Shown piece by piece: positions 30,633 through 39,025 of a DNA stretch of 64,000 bases; the stretch's first letter is position 1; every line of letters begins with the position of its first letter. The stretch is from Aporhodopirellula aestuarii (GTDB lineage Bacteria > Planctomycetota > Planctomycetia > Pirellulales > Pirellulaceae). Position numbers and translations under genes: made by a program. The stretch is taken from NCBI RefSeq assembly GCF_023701485.1, contig NZ_JAMQBK010000008.1, positions 124,001 to 188,000 on the forward strand. Direction: 5' to 3'. The notes below the pieces were generated by a model. It saw only the letters and a program-made list of their open reading frames with translations, had not been told where the DNA came from and ran no database searches.

Positions 30633-30738
30633 TGTGAACTTATCCACGTGGCGATTCGCTCCGCGAATGAGCGTTCCCGTAAGCGTCGTTTGCGGAGCAA
30701 ACGGCCACATAGATTCGCCTCCGGCGAATAGATTCACA
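30633..30738 (-). repeat. ~106-nt multi-branched element, copy 1
   Basis: Outer arms TGTGAACTTAT (30633-30643) and ATAGATTCACA (30728-30738) enclose three hairpins at 30654-30668, 30687-30703 and 30713-30729. A second stem ACGTGGC/GCCACAT (30646-30652 with 30704-30710) bridges the first two hairpins. It aligns along its whole length to the reverse complement of the copy at 44423-44533. Confidence 0.8.
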
Positions 30739-30781
30739 CCCTATCCGCAAATGGAGATTGGGGTGAGGAGCCCATTCGCGG

Positions 30782-30904
30782 GGGACGTCGATTTAATGAA
30801 TGCGGGATTTCAATAGTAGCGGAACGGCGCGAGCCGTCCGGGAACGCGGGACCGGACGGCTCGCGCCGTTCCGCTCATAAGAGCACTAAAACAATCGAAT
30901 TCCC
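30782..30904 (+). repeat. ~123-bp palindromic element with inverted ends, copy B
   Basis: It opens with GGGACGTCGATTTAATGAA and ends with AAACAATCGAATTCCC, so the ends form inverted repeats around GGGAC..TCGATT. The central 58-bp palindrome occupies 30818-30875. The flanking segments TGCGGGATTTCAAT (left) and AAGAGCACTAAAACAATCGA (right) define the orientation, shared with copy D and reversed in A and C. Confidence 0.85.
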
Positions 30905-31426
30905 GAGCAAAGGGAGATTGGAGAATCGAGTGAGTGGTCCATTTGAGGAGCAAATGGGCGACAGTCGCCAGACCGCAGTAGAGCGTGATTTCGCACTCGA
31001 AGGTGACTCCAACGTTCTGAAGCGAGTGGCACATATTGTTAGTTCGTCGCCCATTTGCTCCGCAAATGAAAGTTAGGTTGAGTAAACCATTTGCGGGCGA
31101 CGTCTTAACTACTGCAGGATTTCCAATGAACCAGAACGGCGTAATCCGTCTAGTCCTCACGATGGACGTCCATCGTTCCTTTTCATCTGAAATGCTTGAG
31201 TCATTAAATCGACGCGTCCCGCAAATGGAGATTGGATTGCGGAGTCCATTTGCGGAGCAAATGGGCGACAGTCGAAGGCTGGGCCTTAGAATCGTTGCAT
31301 TCGGTTCTGTGGAGGGGCAATTCGGGGTGATTTTGTCGGAAAAGTCCTTCACGGTCGGCGATCGTAGGCTTTGATGGAGGCTACGCGGCCAGTGCGGCTC
31401 GTTTTCGGTTCGCCGATTGCGCGTCA

Positions 31427-32863
31427 GTGGTGGTTTCTTTCGTGACGCACCGAGTGAGTAGCCTCTTGACGCTTTACATTTTCTTGTTGGTCATCGTTTC
31501 GCTCATGTGCGGCTCCTCGCCCGCCGTAGCCGAACCGTCGTCGCGTGCCGTTATGGCGAGCGTTTTGTTGGTGTCGGGCTGGGTTTTGCTCGCTCATATC
31601 GCCGCTCGGCTGTTGGCCCGTCAGGTCATTCGCGGGTCGCTCGAATATGGCGAGGCGGTCGGTTTTCTGCGGATGCAGATGGAAACCTTCCGCTGGTTCG
31701 CGCTGCCGATCACGCTGTTGTGCCACTACGGCTTCTCATTGTCGGCCTGGTTGCGAGTCCAGCCGATCCTTGAGGACAGCATGGCGTTCCAAGCGATCGG
31801 GTTGCTCGCGCCGGGATTGACGCTGCTCTTGGCGACTTGGTCAGCCGAATATTGGTTTGCCGCGATCATCGGCATCCAGGAGAAATCGGTGAAGAAGGCT
31901 CTCGGTGCGATGACGCAGATGATGCGGAGCGGCCCTGCTTGGTTGATCCTTCCGACGCTCGTCTTTCTCAGCCTCGGTGATATCGCGGGAAAAGTTCAAA
32001 CAGATTATTTCACTGACCCGGACGCGATTGGCGGCGGAAACTCCGGCAATTTAGTGTGGTGGCTGATCGGTCTCGGTGTGGCAGCGATTGCCGTTGCCCT
32101 GCCATACTTGGTCCGCCTGATTGCAAAGACCGAGCCGGTTTCTGACGTTCATCGCAGGGAAGTCGAAACATGGTTGCAACGTTGTGGGATCTCGACTCAC
32201 CGACTTTTCGGGATGAAAACAGCCCGTTGGAACACCGGCGGCAGGTTGCTTAACGCGATGGTAGCCGGAATCGTACGGCCGGGCCGATTGTTGTTATTGT
32301 CTGACCGATTGCTCGATGAGTTACCGCGTGGTCAACGGTTAATGGTTGTGATGCATGAGATCGCTCACGTGCGTCGATTTCACGTGCCGATCCGGATGGC
32401 GGCGATTTTGCCCGCTTGGGTCGTGTCGAGTTGGTCCAGTGCGATCCTGATCGACAGTCAGTGGTTGACTCCTTCGATGGGTGCGGCCGTTGGCGGTGCA
32501 TTGGGGCTGATCACGACGGTCGTCGTGCTCGGCACGGTCAGCCATTTGTCCGAGCTCGACGCAGATGCCACGGCGTGCCGTTTGGCGGTGCGGGCGTGTG
32601 ACGCCTCCCGCGATCGCGAGCGGCGGAGGACCGAATCCGGGGAACCGACGGGACAGTCCACGGGGATGCTCGACGTGCCGATGACACGTGAAATGGCTGC
32701 CGAAATGATGGCGGACGCGCTGACCCGTGTGACGGCGGATCACCCGTCCTCGCGGAAATTCAGTTGGCTGCATCCGAGCCTGGCGACCCGGGTAGCGAGA
32801 TTGCGTCGAATCAGCCGCCCGCTTCCCGATCTCGGCTCCGACAGCCATACTCTAGCGATCTGA
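31427..32863 (+). CDS. Membrane M48/M56-like zinc metalloprotease
   Basis: A 478-residue membrane protease. About four hydrophobic segments fill the first 240 residues. The cytoplasmic or membrane-facing catalytic site is HEIAH at 310-314 (VVMHEIAHVRRFH), with the likely third ligand in ELDADATACRLA about 75 residues later. A short tail with WLHPSLATRVARLRRI resembles the end of M48 peptidase domains. The start is uncertain: GTG at 31427 gives a short leader before the first hydrophobic segment, and no strong ribosome-binding site is visible. Possible roles are membrane protein quality control or, as in M56 proteins, sensing. No BlaI-type partner is adjacent. Confidence 0.82.
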   Translation: MVVSFVTHRVSSLLTLYIFLLVIVSLMCGSSPAVAEPSSRAVMASVLLVSGWVLLAHIAARLLARQVIRGSLEYGEAVGFLRMQMETFRWFALPITLLCHYGFSLSAWLRVQPILEDSMAFQAIGLLAPGLTLLLATWSAEYWFAAIIGIQEKSVKKALGAMTQMMRSGPAWLILPTLVFLSLGDIAGKVQTDYFTDPDAIGGGNSGNLVWWLIGLGVAAIAVALPYLVRLIAKTEPVSDVHRREVETWLQRCGISTHRLFGMKTARWNTGGRLLNAMVAGIVRPGRLLLLSDRLLDELPRGQRLMVVMHEIAHVRRFHVPIRMAAILPAWVVSSWSSAILIDSQWLTPSMGAAVGGALGLITTVVVLGTVSHLSELDADATACRLAVRACDASRDRERRRTESGEPTGQSTGMLDVPMTREMAAEMMADALTRVTADHPSSRKFSWLHPSLATRVARLRRISRPLPDLGSDSHTLAI

Positions 32864-32920
32864 GCGAACCCCTCGCTCAGTCCGAAAAGAATAAACCCAC
32901 GTATACGAGAGTCGATTCTG

Positions 32921-33439
32921 ATGAGTCAGAGCGGAGTGATCACATTCAAAGGCAACCCGATGACGTTGGCAGGTAGCGATCTGGCGATCGGCCAGACCGC
33001 ACCGGATTTCAAACTGCACTACGCACACGAAGGTCTGAAGGAACTCACACTGGCCGATTTGAAGGGCAAGCCGACGATCCTCAGCGTCGTGCCGAGCCTG
33101 GACACGGCGACCTGTGCGGTCCAAACCAAGACTTTCAACGAAAAGCTCGGTGAGTTAGGTGACAAGATCAACGCCGTCACCGTCAGCCGCGATTTGCCGT
33201 TCGCGCAAGTCCGCTTCTGCGGCGCCGAAAATATTTCGATGCGTACCGCCAGCGATTACCAAACTCACGAATTTGGTGAAGCTTACGGGTTGGAAATCGA
33301 AGAGCTGAAATTGCTCAGCCGCGCCGTCCTCGTGCTCGATGCCGACGGCAAAGTCGTTTACAAGCAGATCGTTTCAGAAGTGACTCAGGAACCGGATTAC
33401 GCCAAAGCGTTGGAAGCACTCACCGCTCTCGTCGGCTAG
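32921..33439 (+). CDS. tpx: Thiol peroxidase (Tpx)
   Basis: A 172-residue peroxiredoxin that reduces hydroperoxides using thioredoxin. Peroxidatic Cys65 sits in SLDTATCAVQTKTF and resolving Cys100 in QVRFCGAENI, the spacing of the atypical two-cysteine Tpx class (C61 and C95 in E. coli). The N-terminal ITFKGNPMTLAGSDLAIGQ is typical of the family. The length matches. The gene is probably monocistronic: 57 bp separate it from the protease gene and a palindromic element lies shortly downstream. Confidence 0.96.
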   Translation: MSQSGVITFKGNPMTLAGSDLAIGQTAPDFKLHYAHEGLKELTLADLKGKPTILSVVPSLDTATCAVQTKTFNEKLGELGDKINAVTVSRDLPFAQVRFCGAENISMRTASDYQTHEFGEAYGLEIEELKLLSRAVLVLDADGKVVYKQIVSEVTQEPDYAKALEALTALVG

Positions 33440-33926
33440 TCTTGGCAAACATCGCTTCGGCGGATTGCTGTTAAAGTTGAATTGTTTCGCTCTTCCCAGG
33501 GACGTTGATTGTTTTAGTGCTCTTTTTAGCGGAACGGCGCAAGCCGTCCGGTCCCGAGTCACCGGACGTCTCGCGCCGTTCCGCTACTTTGGATATCCCG
33601 CAGTAAATAAATCGATGTCCCATGGGAGAGCGAGTGATGCTTCGCAATTGCGAAGCTCTGCGACGGCGAATTGATTGAATCGAGATCCAAGATTCAACAA
33701 TTAGCTGAAAACGCGAAGTGCGAATTTCGCGGTGACGCTCGTCTACAAACCCGCTGCTTCAATGCGGAAAAATGGATCATGATTCGTTCGACGCTGACGC
33801 GTCGGGTGATTGCAACGACTCGTCTTAATGACTTTTGGAGAAGCGTGGGCTGGACGAAAGACGTGATGACTTCTTCGAGTTCAGAATCACCGCTGACCTG
33901 CTTAACCACCTCTCCATCCGGTTCTC
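33440..33926. other. Intergenic region with a palindromic element
   Basis: About 490 bp without a supportable gene. It contains palindromic element copy C (33499-33621) and a perfect 18-bp palindrome at 33639-33656 (GCTTCGCAATTGCGAAGC). A small open frame at 33671-33940 has no recognisable domain and is not called. Confidence 0.6.
33499..33621 (-). repeat. ~123-bp palindromic element with inverted ends, copy C
   Basis: The left end GGGACGTTGATTGTTTTAG and the right end AATAAATCGATGTCCC form inverted repeats. The similarity of the two ends continues beyond the element (flanks CGCTCTTCCCA and TGGGAGAGCGA). The central palindrome is at 33528-33585 and the orientation is opposite to B and D. No target-site duplication is evident. 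Confidence 0.85.
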
Positions 33927-34922
33927 TTGCTCGGTGCTAACCGGCGAGGGAAAACGCCTGTTCGACTCCTTCCAGACCCCAGCTACTCCTTGCTCCTCGA
34001 TCGTCTTCGCACTAGCGCGATTCTGATAATCTTCGCCGTGGCGTCGTTGTTCGCCGATGCGAACTACTCGGTCTCCGGTGCACCGGGTTTGTTCCTGTTC
34101 CCGTTGTTGTTGTTTTATGCACTCGGGACCGCTTGGGATATGGGTGGCTTGCTGCTGCGGGCGGGATTTCCGGTGCACCGCGGCGTGATCCTGGTCGCAA
34201 CGACATTGGTGACATCGGCGCCGTACGTTTCGATCCTTTGGAATGCGTTGGCCGCTTGGATGCCCGACTCGATTGAACCCTATCCGGTGGATTGTCCAAT
34301 TGGCCAGATGGGCTGGATCACGTTGGCGGGAATCTTGGCCACGATGATTTTTTTCTTAGACGAAATGAAGGACTATTCGGTCGGTTCGGATCCGTCGGGT
34401 GTTTTGCGTCGTCTGACCGCGAGCGTGTTCACGGCCACGTACGTCGGGTTGCCGATGAGTTTATTGGTGATGATGCGTGGGCTCGGCGAGGGCAATTGGG
34501 GGCTAGTGGCGTTGCTGAGCATGATCGCGATCACCAAGAGTACCGATGCGGGTGCCTACTTTACCGGTAAAGCGATCGGACGGCGGAAACTGATCCCCCG
34601 GTTGAGCCCCGGCAAAACCTGGGAGGGTTCGATCGGCGGAATTGTTGTTTCCACCTTGGTCGCGGCGGCCTGTATCACGTATCTTTTTCCTGCGATCTCG
34701 GGGGCGGCGTCAGCACCACCTTTGTGGCTGGCACTGGTGCTCGGACCGCTGCTGGCGATTTGCGGGATGGTCGGCGACTTAGCTGAATCCTTAGTAAAAC
34801 GGGCCTGTGGGGCGAAAGATTCCGGAAATTTGTTGCCCGGGCTGGGTGGCATTTGGGATGTGACGGATAGCCTGATTTTCGCGTCTTTGCCAGCTTTTCT
34901 GTGTTTCGCGGCCGTGGCATGA
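33927..34922 (+). CDS. cdsA: Phosphatidate cytidylyltransferase (CdsA)
   Basis: A 331-residue inner-membrane enzyme making CDP-diacylglycerol from phosphatidate and CTP. About seven to eight hydrophobic segments are seen, with the family motifs KSTDAGAYFTGKAIGRRKL, SPGKTWEG and the C-terminal signature GDLAESLVKRACGAKDSGN. The tail of that signature reads LPGLGGIWDVTDS, where the consensus is LPGHGGxLDRxDS, so the His and Arg are replaced. No ATG is suitable: the start is a TTG, at 33927 or 33990, and I report the longer form. The typical bacterial length is about 270-285 residues. Confidence 0.88.
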   Translation: MLGANRRGKTPVRLLPDPSYSLLLDRLRTSAILIIFAVASLFADANYSVSGAPGLFLFPLLLFYALGTAWDMGGLLLRAGFPVHRGVILVATTLVTSAPYVSILWNALAAWMPDSIEPYPVDCPIGQMGWITLAGILATMIFFLDEMKDYSVGSDPSGVLRRLTASVFTATYVGLPMSLLVMMRGLGEGNWGLVALLSMIAITKSTDAGAYFTGKAIGRRKLIPRLSPGKTWEGSIGGIVVSTLVAAACITYLFPAISGAASAPPLWLALVLGPLLAICGMVGDLAESLVKRACGAKDSGNLLPGLGGIWDVTDSLIFASLPAFLCFAAVA

Positions 34923-35104
34923 CCTCGGTTGCGGGTTGCGGTAAAATGGCGGTTAACGTCGAATCGAACGTGCCGAGTGTTTCCGGTGTCGTTTAGAATC
35001 ACGCGGAGCCAGTTCCCCGTGTTGGTTACTTCCTTTCCTCGAAACGAGAGTCGTCAGATCAACGTTCCCTATTCATCCGTCGTGGTTGTCCAGTGAAGCC
35101 CGTT

Positions 35105-36106
35105 ATGAGCGAAGCTACGATTTCGACAGCGGGTCCTGACGAAGTCCTGATGCTGTTTGGTCCCCGTGACCAGCACGTCCGCAAACTCCGCCGTCTATTT
35201 GGTGTCGATATCACGCACCGTGATGGACGTGTTCGGGTAGCGGGAGAAGAAACAAAGGTTAGCGCCGCGACGCGCACGTTGGAGCGACTTCGCGTGATCG
35301 CGCGAAAGAAACGTGAGTTGACCGTCGGCGATGTCGAAACCGCTGCGACCGAAGAAGGTGCGATCGTTGAAAATGGCGTGCCGGCCCGGCCGAGCAGCGA
35401 GAAGATCGACATCCAACACGCCGGCCGCAAGATCACACCGCGGACGCCTGGGCAAGCCAAATATGTTGAAGCGATCCGGACGCATGACTTAACTTTTGCG
35501 ACCGGGCCCGCGGGCTGCGGTAAAACGTATCTTGCTGTTGCCACAGCAGTCGAAGCTTACAAATCAGGTCAGGTCCGCAAGATCGTGCTCGTCCGTCCTG
35601 CCGTCGAAGCGGGAGAGAGTCTCGGTTTCCTGCCGGGCGACTTGCGTGCGAAACTCAATCCGTACCTCCGTCCGCTGATGGATGCTCTCGGCGAGATGGT
35701 CGATTTCGACCAAGCCCGTGGGTTGATGGAGCAAGACGTGATCGAAATCATCCCGTTGGCCTACATGCGTGGTCGAACGCTCAATGATGCGTTCATCATT
35801 TTGGACGAAGCCCAAAACACGACCGTCGCTCAGATGAAAATGTTCCTGACCCGAATGGGCGAACGGAGCAAGATGGTCGTCAGTGGTGATGCGACTCAGT
35901 TGGACTTGCCACGGGGCGTGCGGAGCGGCCTGCATGATGCGTTGTACCGACTCAGCGCTATCGACGGCGTCAGCGTGATTCGATTGGGGGCACATGATAT
36001 TGTTCGTCACCGATTGGTGCAGGCGATCGTGAATGCCTACGAAGCGTCTGAACGGCGGGAGACACACAACGGGGCGATGAATTCCAGCCCTGACGGTTCT
36101 CAATGA
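35105..36106 (+). CDS. PhoH family ATPase (YbeZ-like)
   Basis: A 333-residue PhoH-type NTPase. An N-terminal KH-like segment (LFGPRDQHVRKLRRLFGVDI) precedes the P-loop ATPase with Walker A GPAGCGKT at 134-141. VLVRPAVEAGESLGFLPGD and Walker B FIILDEAQNTT follow. ATG 35105 is favoured; a GTG at 35093 would add four residues. It is the first gene of a conserved cluster with an HD hydrolase, YbeY and a CorC-type protein, as in the E. coli ybeZYX set. YbeZ/PhoH is thought to help ribosomal RNA maturation with YbeY. Confidence 0.92.
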   Translation: MSEATISTAGPDEVLMLFGPRDQHVRKLRRLFGVDITHRDGRVRVAGEETKVSAATRTLERLRVIARKKRELTVGDVETAATEEGAIVENGVPARPSSEKIDIQHAGRKITPRTPGQAKYVEAIRTHDLTFATGPAGCGKTYLAVATAVEAYKSGQVRKIVLVRPAVEAGESLGFLPGDLRAKLNPYLRPLMDALGEMVDFDQARGLMEQDVIEIIPLAYMRGRTLNDAFIILDEAQNTTVAQMKMFLTRMGERSKMVVSGDATQLDLPRGVRSGLHDALYRLSAIDGVSVIRLGAHDIVRHRLVQAIVNAYEASERRETHNGAMNSSPDGSQ

Positions 36107-36125
36107 GCGAGCTCGAGAGATCATC

Positions 36126-38489
36126 ATGAGCACTGCAAAAACTCAACGTGCGGGTAAAGAACGCATCGAATCGCTCGGTATCCCTAAGCCCAAATGGGTG
36201 ACGTGGTGGGATAAGAGCGATAAGAGCAATCTTGCAATCCGGTTTGCGCTCGCGTTCGTCGCGGCGGTGGTGTTGCTAGCCTCCTGTCGCACATGGCAAC
36301 CGACGTTCGCCTATCGGATGGGCGCGATTCCGGCGCGTGACTTGATGAGTCGGGTGACCTTTCAAGTTCCCGATCGCGTGGCGACGGATGACCAACGCGA
36401 ACGCAAACGCCGCGAAGTCTTGACGCTGTATCGGAATTCGCCGGTCAGACTCGAGCAGCTTCGTGCGGCACTGCGTAACCGATTGTTCTTGGTACTGGGG
36501 GCGTCCTCGTATGAACAGCTCGGAGAAAAAGAAAAGGCCGCGTTGGCCGAGTTCTACGAAGGCAGCGAAACGTCTTCCGAAGACGAGTCCCCGGCCGAAC
36601 GGTTCGCATTGCTCAAACGCGTGTTTGCCAAAGACGTCGAGCTGACGGAACTTGAGAGTGTCGTTGAGTCGGCGATGATGCCGCTCTATCGAAACGGCGT
36701 GTTGCAGGCACCGCAACACTCGCCCGAGCAAGGTTCGCAGCGGATGATCCGTGTGTTCCAGGGCAATGAGACGGACGAAGCGGTGCCGGTCGAACTCAGC
36801 AAGGTTCGGATCGCCGAAGCCGCGAGCGAGCTTCGCACGAAACTCAAAGAGAATTTCCGGACGCGATATCCGTCCGATGAAGGCCAGGTCGCGGCGGAGA
36901 TGATCGCGAAATGGTTGCGTGATCAGTTGCCGAATTATGAAACGTTGAAGTACGACGACGAACTCAGCCAGAAAGCACGTGACCAAGCGGCCGAAGCGGT
37001 CGAGACGGTGCAGATGACGTATTATGCGGGCCAGTCCAAACTCGCCGATGCGGGCAAACCGCTCAGCATCCGGGAGCTCGAGTTGCTCCGGAGTGAGTGG
37101 AAAGTGCTCGTCGATAACATGCAGATCTTCGACCGGGTGGCACGCGTGGCTGCGTTCGCCGGAATGATCATCGCGTTGTATCTGTTGTGCGGCTCTTACA
37201 TCTGGTTTGTCGACGATCGGGCGTTGATGACCGATCATTGGAAACTCGCCAGGGTCTTATCGCTGGTGGTCGCAACGATCGTGCTGAGTTACTACGCCTC
37301 CCGCGATGCGTGGCGGGCGGAGTTGGTGCCGTTGGTGCTCGCATCGATCACCGCGGCCGTCGTGTATGGTCGCGATTTCGCGTTGTTGGTCATGGCGGGT
37401 GCGAGTCTGAGCGTGACATTGTTGCTTGGTGCAGACCTCTCTAACTTGGTCGTGATGGCGGCCGCTTGCACGTCGTGTGCGTTGCTGACCGGTCGAATCC
37501 GCAGTCGTACTCACCTGATCACGGTGGGGATCCTGTCGGCTGTGATCACGATGTTGACGACCATTGGTGTGGGAATTGTGTCCGGACAAACGTTGTCGTC
37601 AGGCGCGCCCGGCGAATCGCTCGAGCCGATGTTGCTCAGTGGGCCCTTGCAACGGGTGTTGTCGGGTTTGGTCAGCGAAGCGGGCTGGGCAGGACTGTGT
37701 ATTTTGGTTTCCTCGTTGGCGATGACCGGCCTGCTTCCGTTGGTTGAAAAAGCGTTCGGGGTGCAAACGGATCTTTCGCTGTTGGAACTTGGCGATGCGA
37801 GTCACCCGTTGTTGCGGCGATTGGCCCAGCGGGCACCGGGAACATACAACCACTCGATCAATGTCGCGTCGATCGCCGAGGCGGCTGCTGATGCGATCGG
37901 TGCGAATGGATTGCTCGTCCGTGTGGGCGCGTATTTCCACGACATCGGCAAGATGTTCAAGCCCGAATACTTCATCGAGAATCAAAGTGCGGGCATCAAT
38001 CAACACGATTCACTGCAGCCAGCGATGAGCACGTTGGTGATCATCGCGCACGTCAAAGACGGTGCGGACCTCGCTCGCAATCACCATTTGCCGCGTCCGA
38101 TCATCGACTTCATTCTGCAGCATCACGGCACCACGTTGGTGGAGTATTTTTACCGCGAAGCGGCCCGCCGGAGCGAAGAGGACCCGAACCGTGAATCGGT
38201 CAGCGATAAGGATTTCCGCTATCCGGGACCGAAACCACAAACCCTCGAAGCCGCAGTATTGATGCTCGCCGATACCGTCGAGAGTGCGTCACGGACGTTG
38301 GTCGATCCGACTCCCGCGCGGATTTCGAACCTCGTTGACGCGATCGCGCAGAAGAAGGTTTCTGACGGCCAGTTCGATGAATGTGGTCTAACGTTTTCGC
38401 AGCTCCATCGGGTCCGCCAAAGTTTGGTGAAGTCGCTGACTGCGATCTATCATGCACGTGTCAAATATCCAGGGCAGCAATCCGCGTGA
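36126..38489 (+). CDS. 7TM-HD domain phosphohydrolase (PgpH-like)
   Basis: A 787-residue protein of the 7TM-HD family. It has one N-terminal membrane segment (about 35-55), a long periplasmic region to about 340, then about seven membrane segments to 560 and a cytoplasmic HD domain. The metal site HD is at 605-606 (GAYFHDIGKMFKPEYF), followed by further His residues in HGTTLVEYFYREA. This architecture matches PgpH, a c-di-AMP phosphodiesterase in Firmicutes and cyanobacteria. The activity here is inferred. The 19-bp gap to PhoH and 4-bp overlap with ybeY indicate one operon. Confidence 0.9.
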   Translation: MSTAKTQRAGKERIESLGIPKPKWVTWWDKSDKSNLAIRFALAFVAAVVLLASCRTWQPTFAYRMGAIPARDLMSRVTFQVPDRVATDDQRERKRREVLTLYRNSPVRLEQLRAALRNRLFLVLGASSYEQLGEKEKAALAEFYEGSETSSEDESPAERFALLKRVFAKDVELTELESVVESAMMPLYRNGVLQAPQHSPEQGSQRMIRVFQGNETDEAVPVELSKVRIAEAASELRTKLKENFRTRYPSDEGQVAAEMIAKWLRDQLPNYETLKYDDELSQKARDQAAEAVETVQMTYYAGQSKLADAGKPLSIRELELLRSEWKVLVDNMQIFDRVARVAAFAGMIIALYLLCGSYIWFVDDRALMTDHWKLARVLSLVVATIVLSYYASRDAWRAELVPLVLASITAAVVYGRDFALLVMAGASLSVTLLLGADLSNLVVMAAACTSCALLTGRIRSRTHLITVGILSAVITMLTTIGVGIVSGQTLSSGAPGESLEPMLLSGPLQRVLSGLVSEAGWAGLCILVSSLAMTGLLPLVEKAFGVQTDLSLLELGDASHPLLRRLAQRAPGTYNHSINVASIAEAAADAIGANGLLVRVGAYFHDIGKMFKPEYFIENQSAGINQHDSLQPAMSTLVIIAHVKDGADLARNHHLPRPIIDFILQHHGTTLVEYFYREAARRSEEDPNRESVSDKDFRYPGPKPQTLEAAVLMLADTVESASRTLVDPTPARISNLVDAIAQKKVSDGQFDECGLTFSQLHRVRQSLVKSLTAIYHARVKYPGQQSA

Positions 38490-38968
38490 CCGATCTGATG
38501 AGTGAGATTGAGATCACGATCGACGCTCGCGTCCGCGAAAAGGTTCGCGAGCACTCCACGCCAGAGCACCCGCTCGGGATCGCGGAGATCGAATCGGCGG
38601 TACGCAGAGCCGCATCGATCGGGAATTGCACCGATTGCCGAGTCGGCGTCCGAGTGACCGACGATCCGACGATTCACGAGATCAATCGGGAATTTCTGCA
38701 GCATGATTACCCGACCGATGTGATCAGCTTCCCGTATGAGTTGCAGCCTCCGGTCGTCGAAGGCGAATTAGTGGTTAGTATCGATACCGCGGCGAGCGAA
38801 GCGGTCGACGTGGGATGGTCGGTCGCTGAAGAGTTGTTGCTGTACGTGATCCATGGGACGTTGCACTTAGTCGGCTTCGACGACACCGACGAAGAAACAC
38901 GAAAAGAAATGCGAGAAGCCGAACGAAAGGCACTCCAGATGCCAGCCAGTAAACCAGCCACCCCCTGA
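38486..38968 (+). CDS. ybeY: Endoribonuclease YbeY with altered third metal ligand
   Basis: A 160-residue (GTG start at 38486; 156 from ATG 38498) YbeY family metal-dependent endoribonuclease for rRNA processing and ribosome quality control. The start overlaps the upstream stop by 4 bp (GTGA). The zinc motif reads HGTLHLVGFDD, where E. coli has HGSLHLLGYDH. By the numbering from ATG 38498, the third ligand position (129) is Asp rather than His. Other family features such as TDVISFPYE are intact. Asp can still bind zinc, so activity may be kept. Confidence 0.93.
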   Translation: MTDLMSEIEITIDARVREKVREHSTPEHPLGIAEIESAVRRAASIGNCTDCRVGVRVTDDPTIHEINREFLQHDYPTDVISFPYELQPPVVEGELVVSIDTAASEAVDVGWSVAEELLLYVIHGTLHLVGFDDTDEETRKEMREAERKALQMPASKPATP

Positions 38969-39025
38969 TCTCCCAACTCCCAACTCCCAAACCCTCTGCC
39001 CTTTTCACACACACACTCACTCTTC

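Larger units (their letters stand above)
30609..31426. other. Intergenic repeat region, no gene
   Basis: About 820 bp rich in inverted repeats. It holds one copy of the multi-branched element (30633-30738), palindromic element copy B (30782-30904) and a decayed left half of the same element near 31095-31152. It also holds two perfect hairpins of the CATTTGC...GCAAATG type at 31052-31068 and 31247-31263. Open frames here read through repeats. The end must contain the promoter of the protease gene that follows. Confidence 0.75.

Noticed and set aside
33671-33940. 89-codon open frame before cdsA
   Set aside because: No domain, no ribosome-binding site and it overlaps the cdsA start in another frame.
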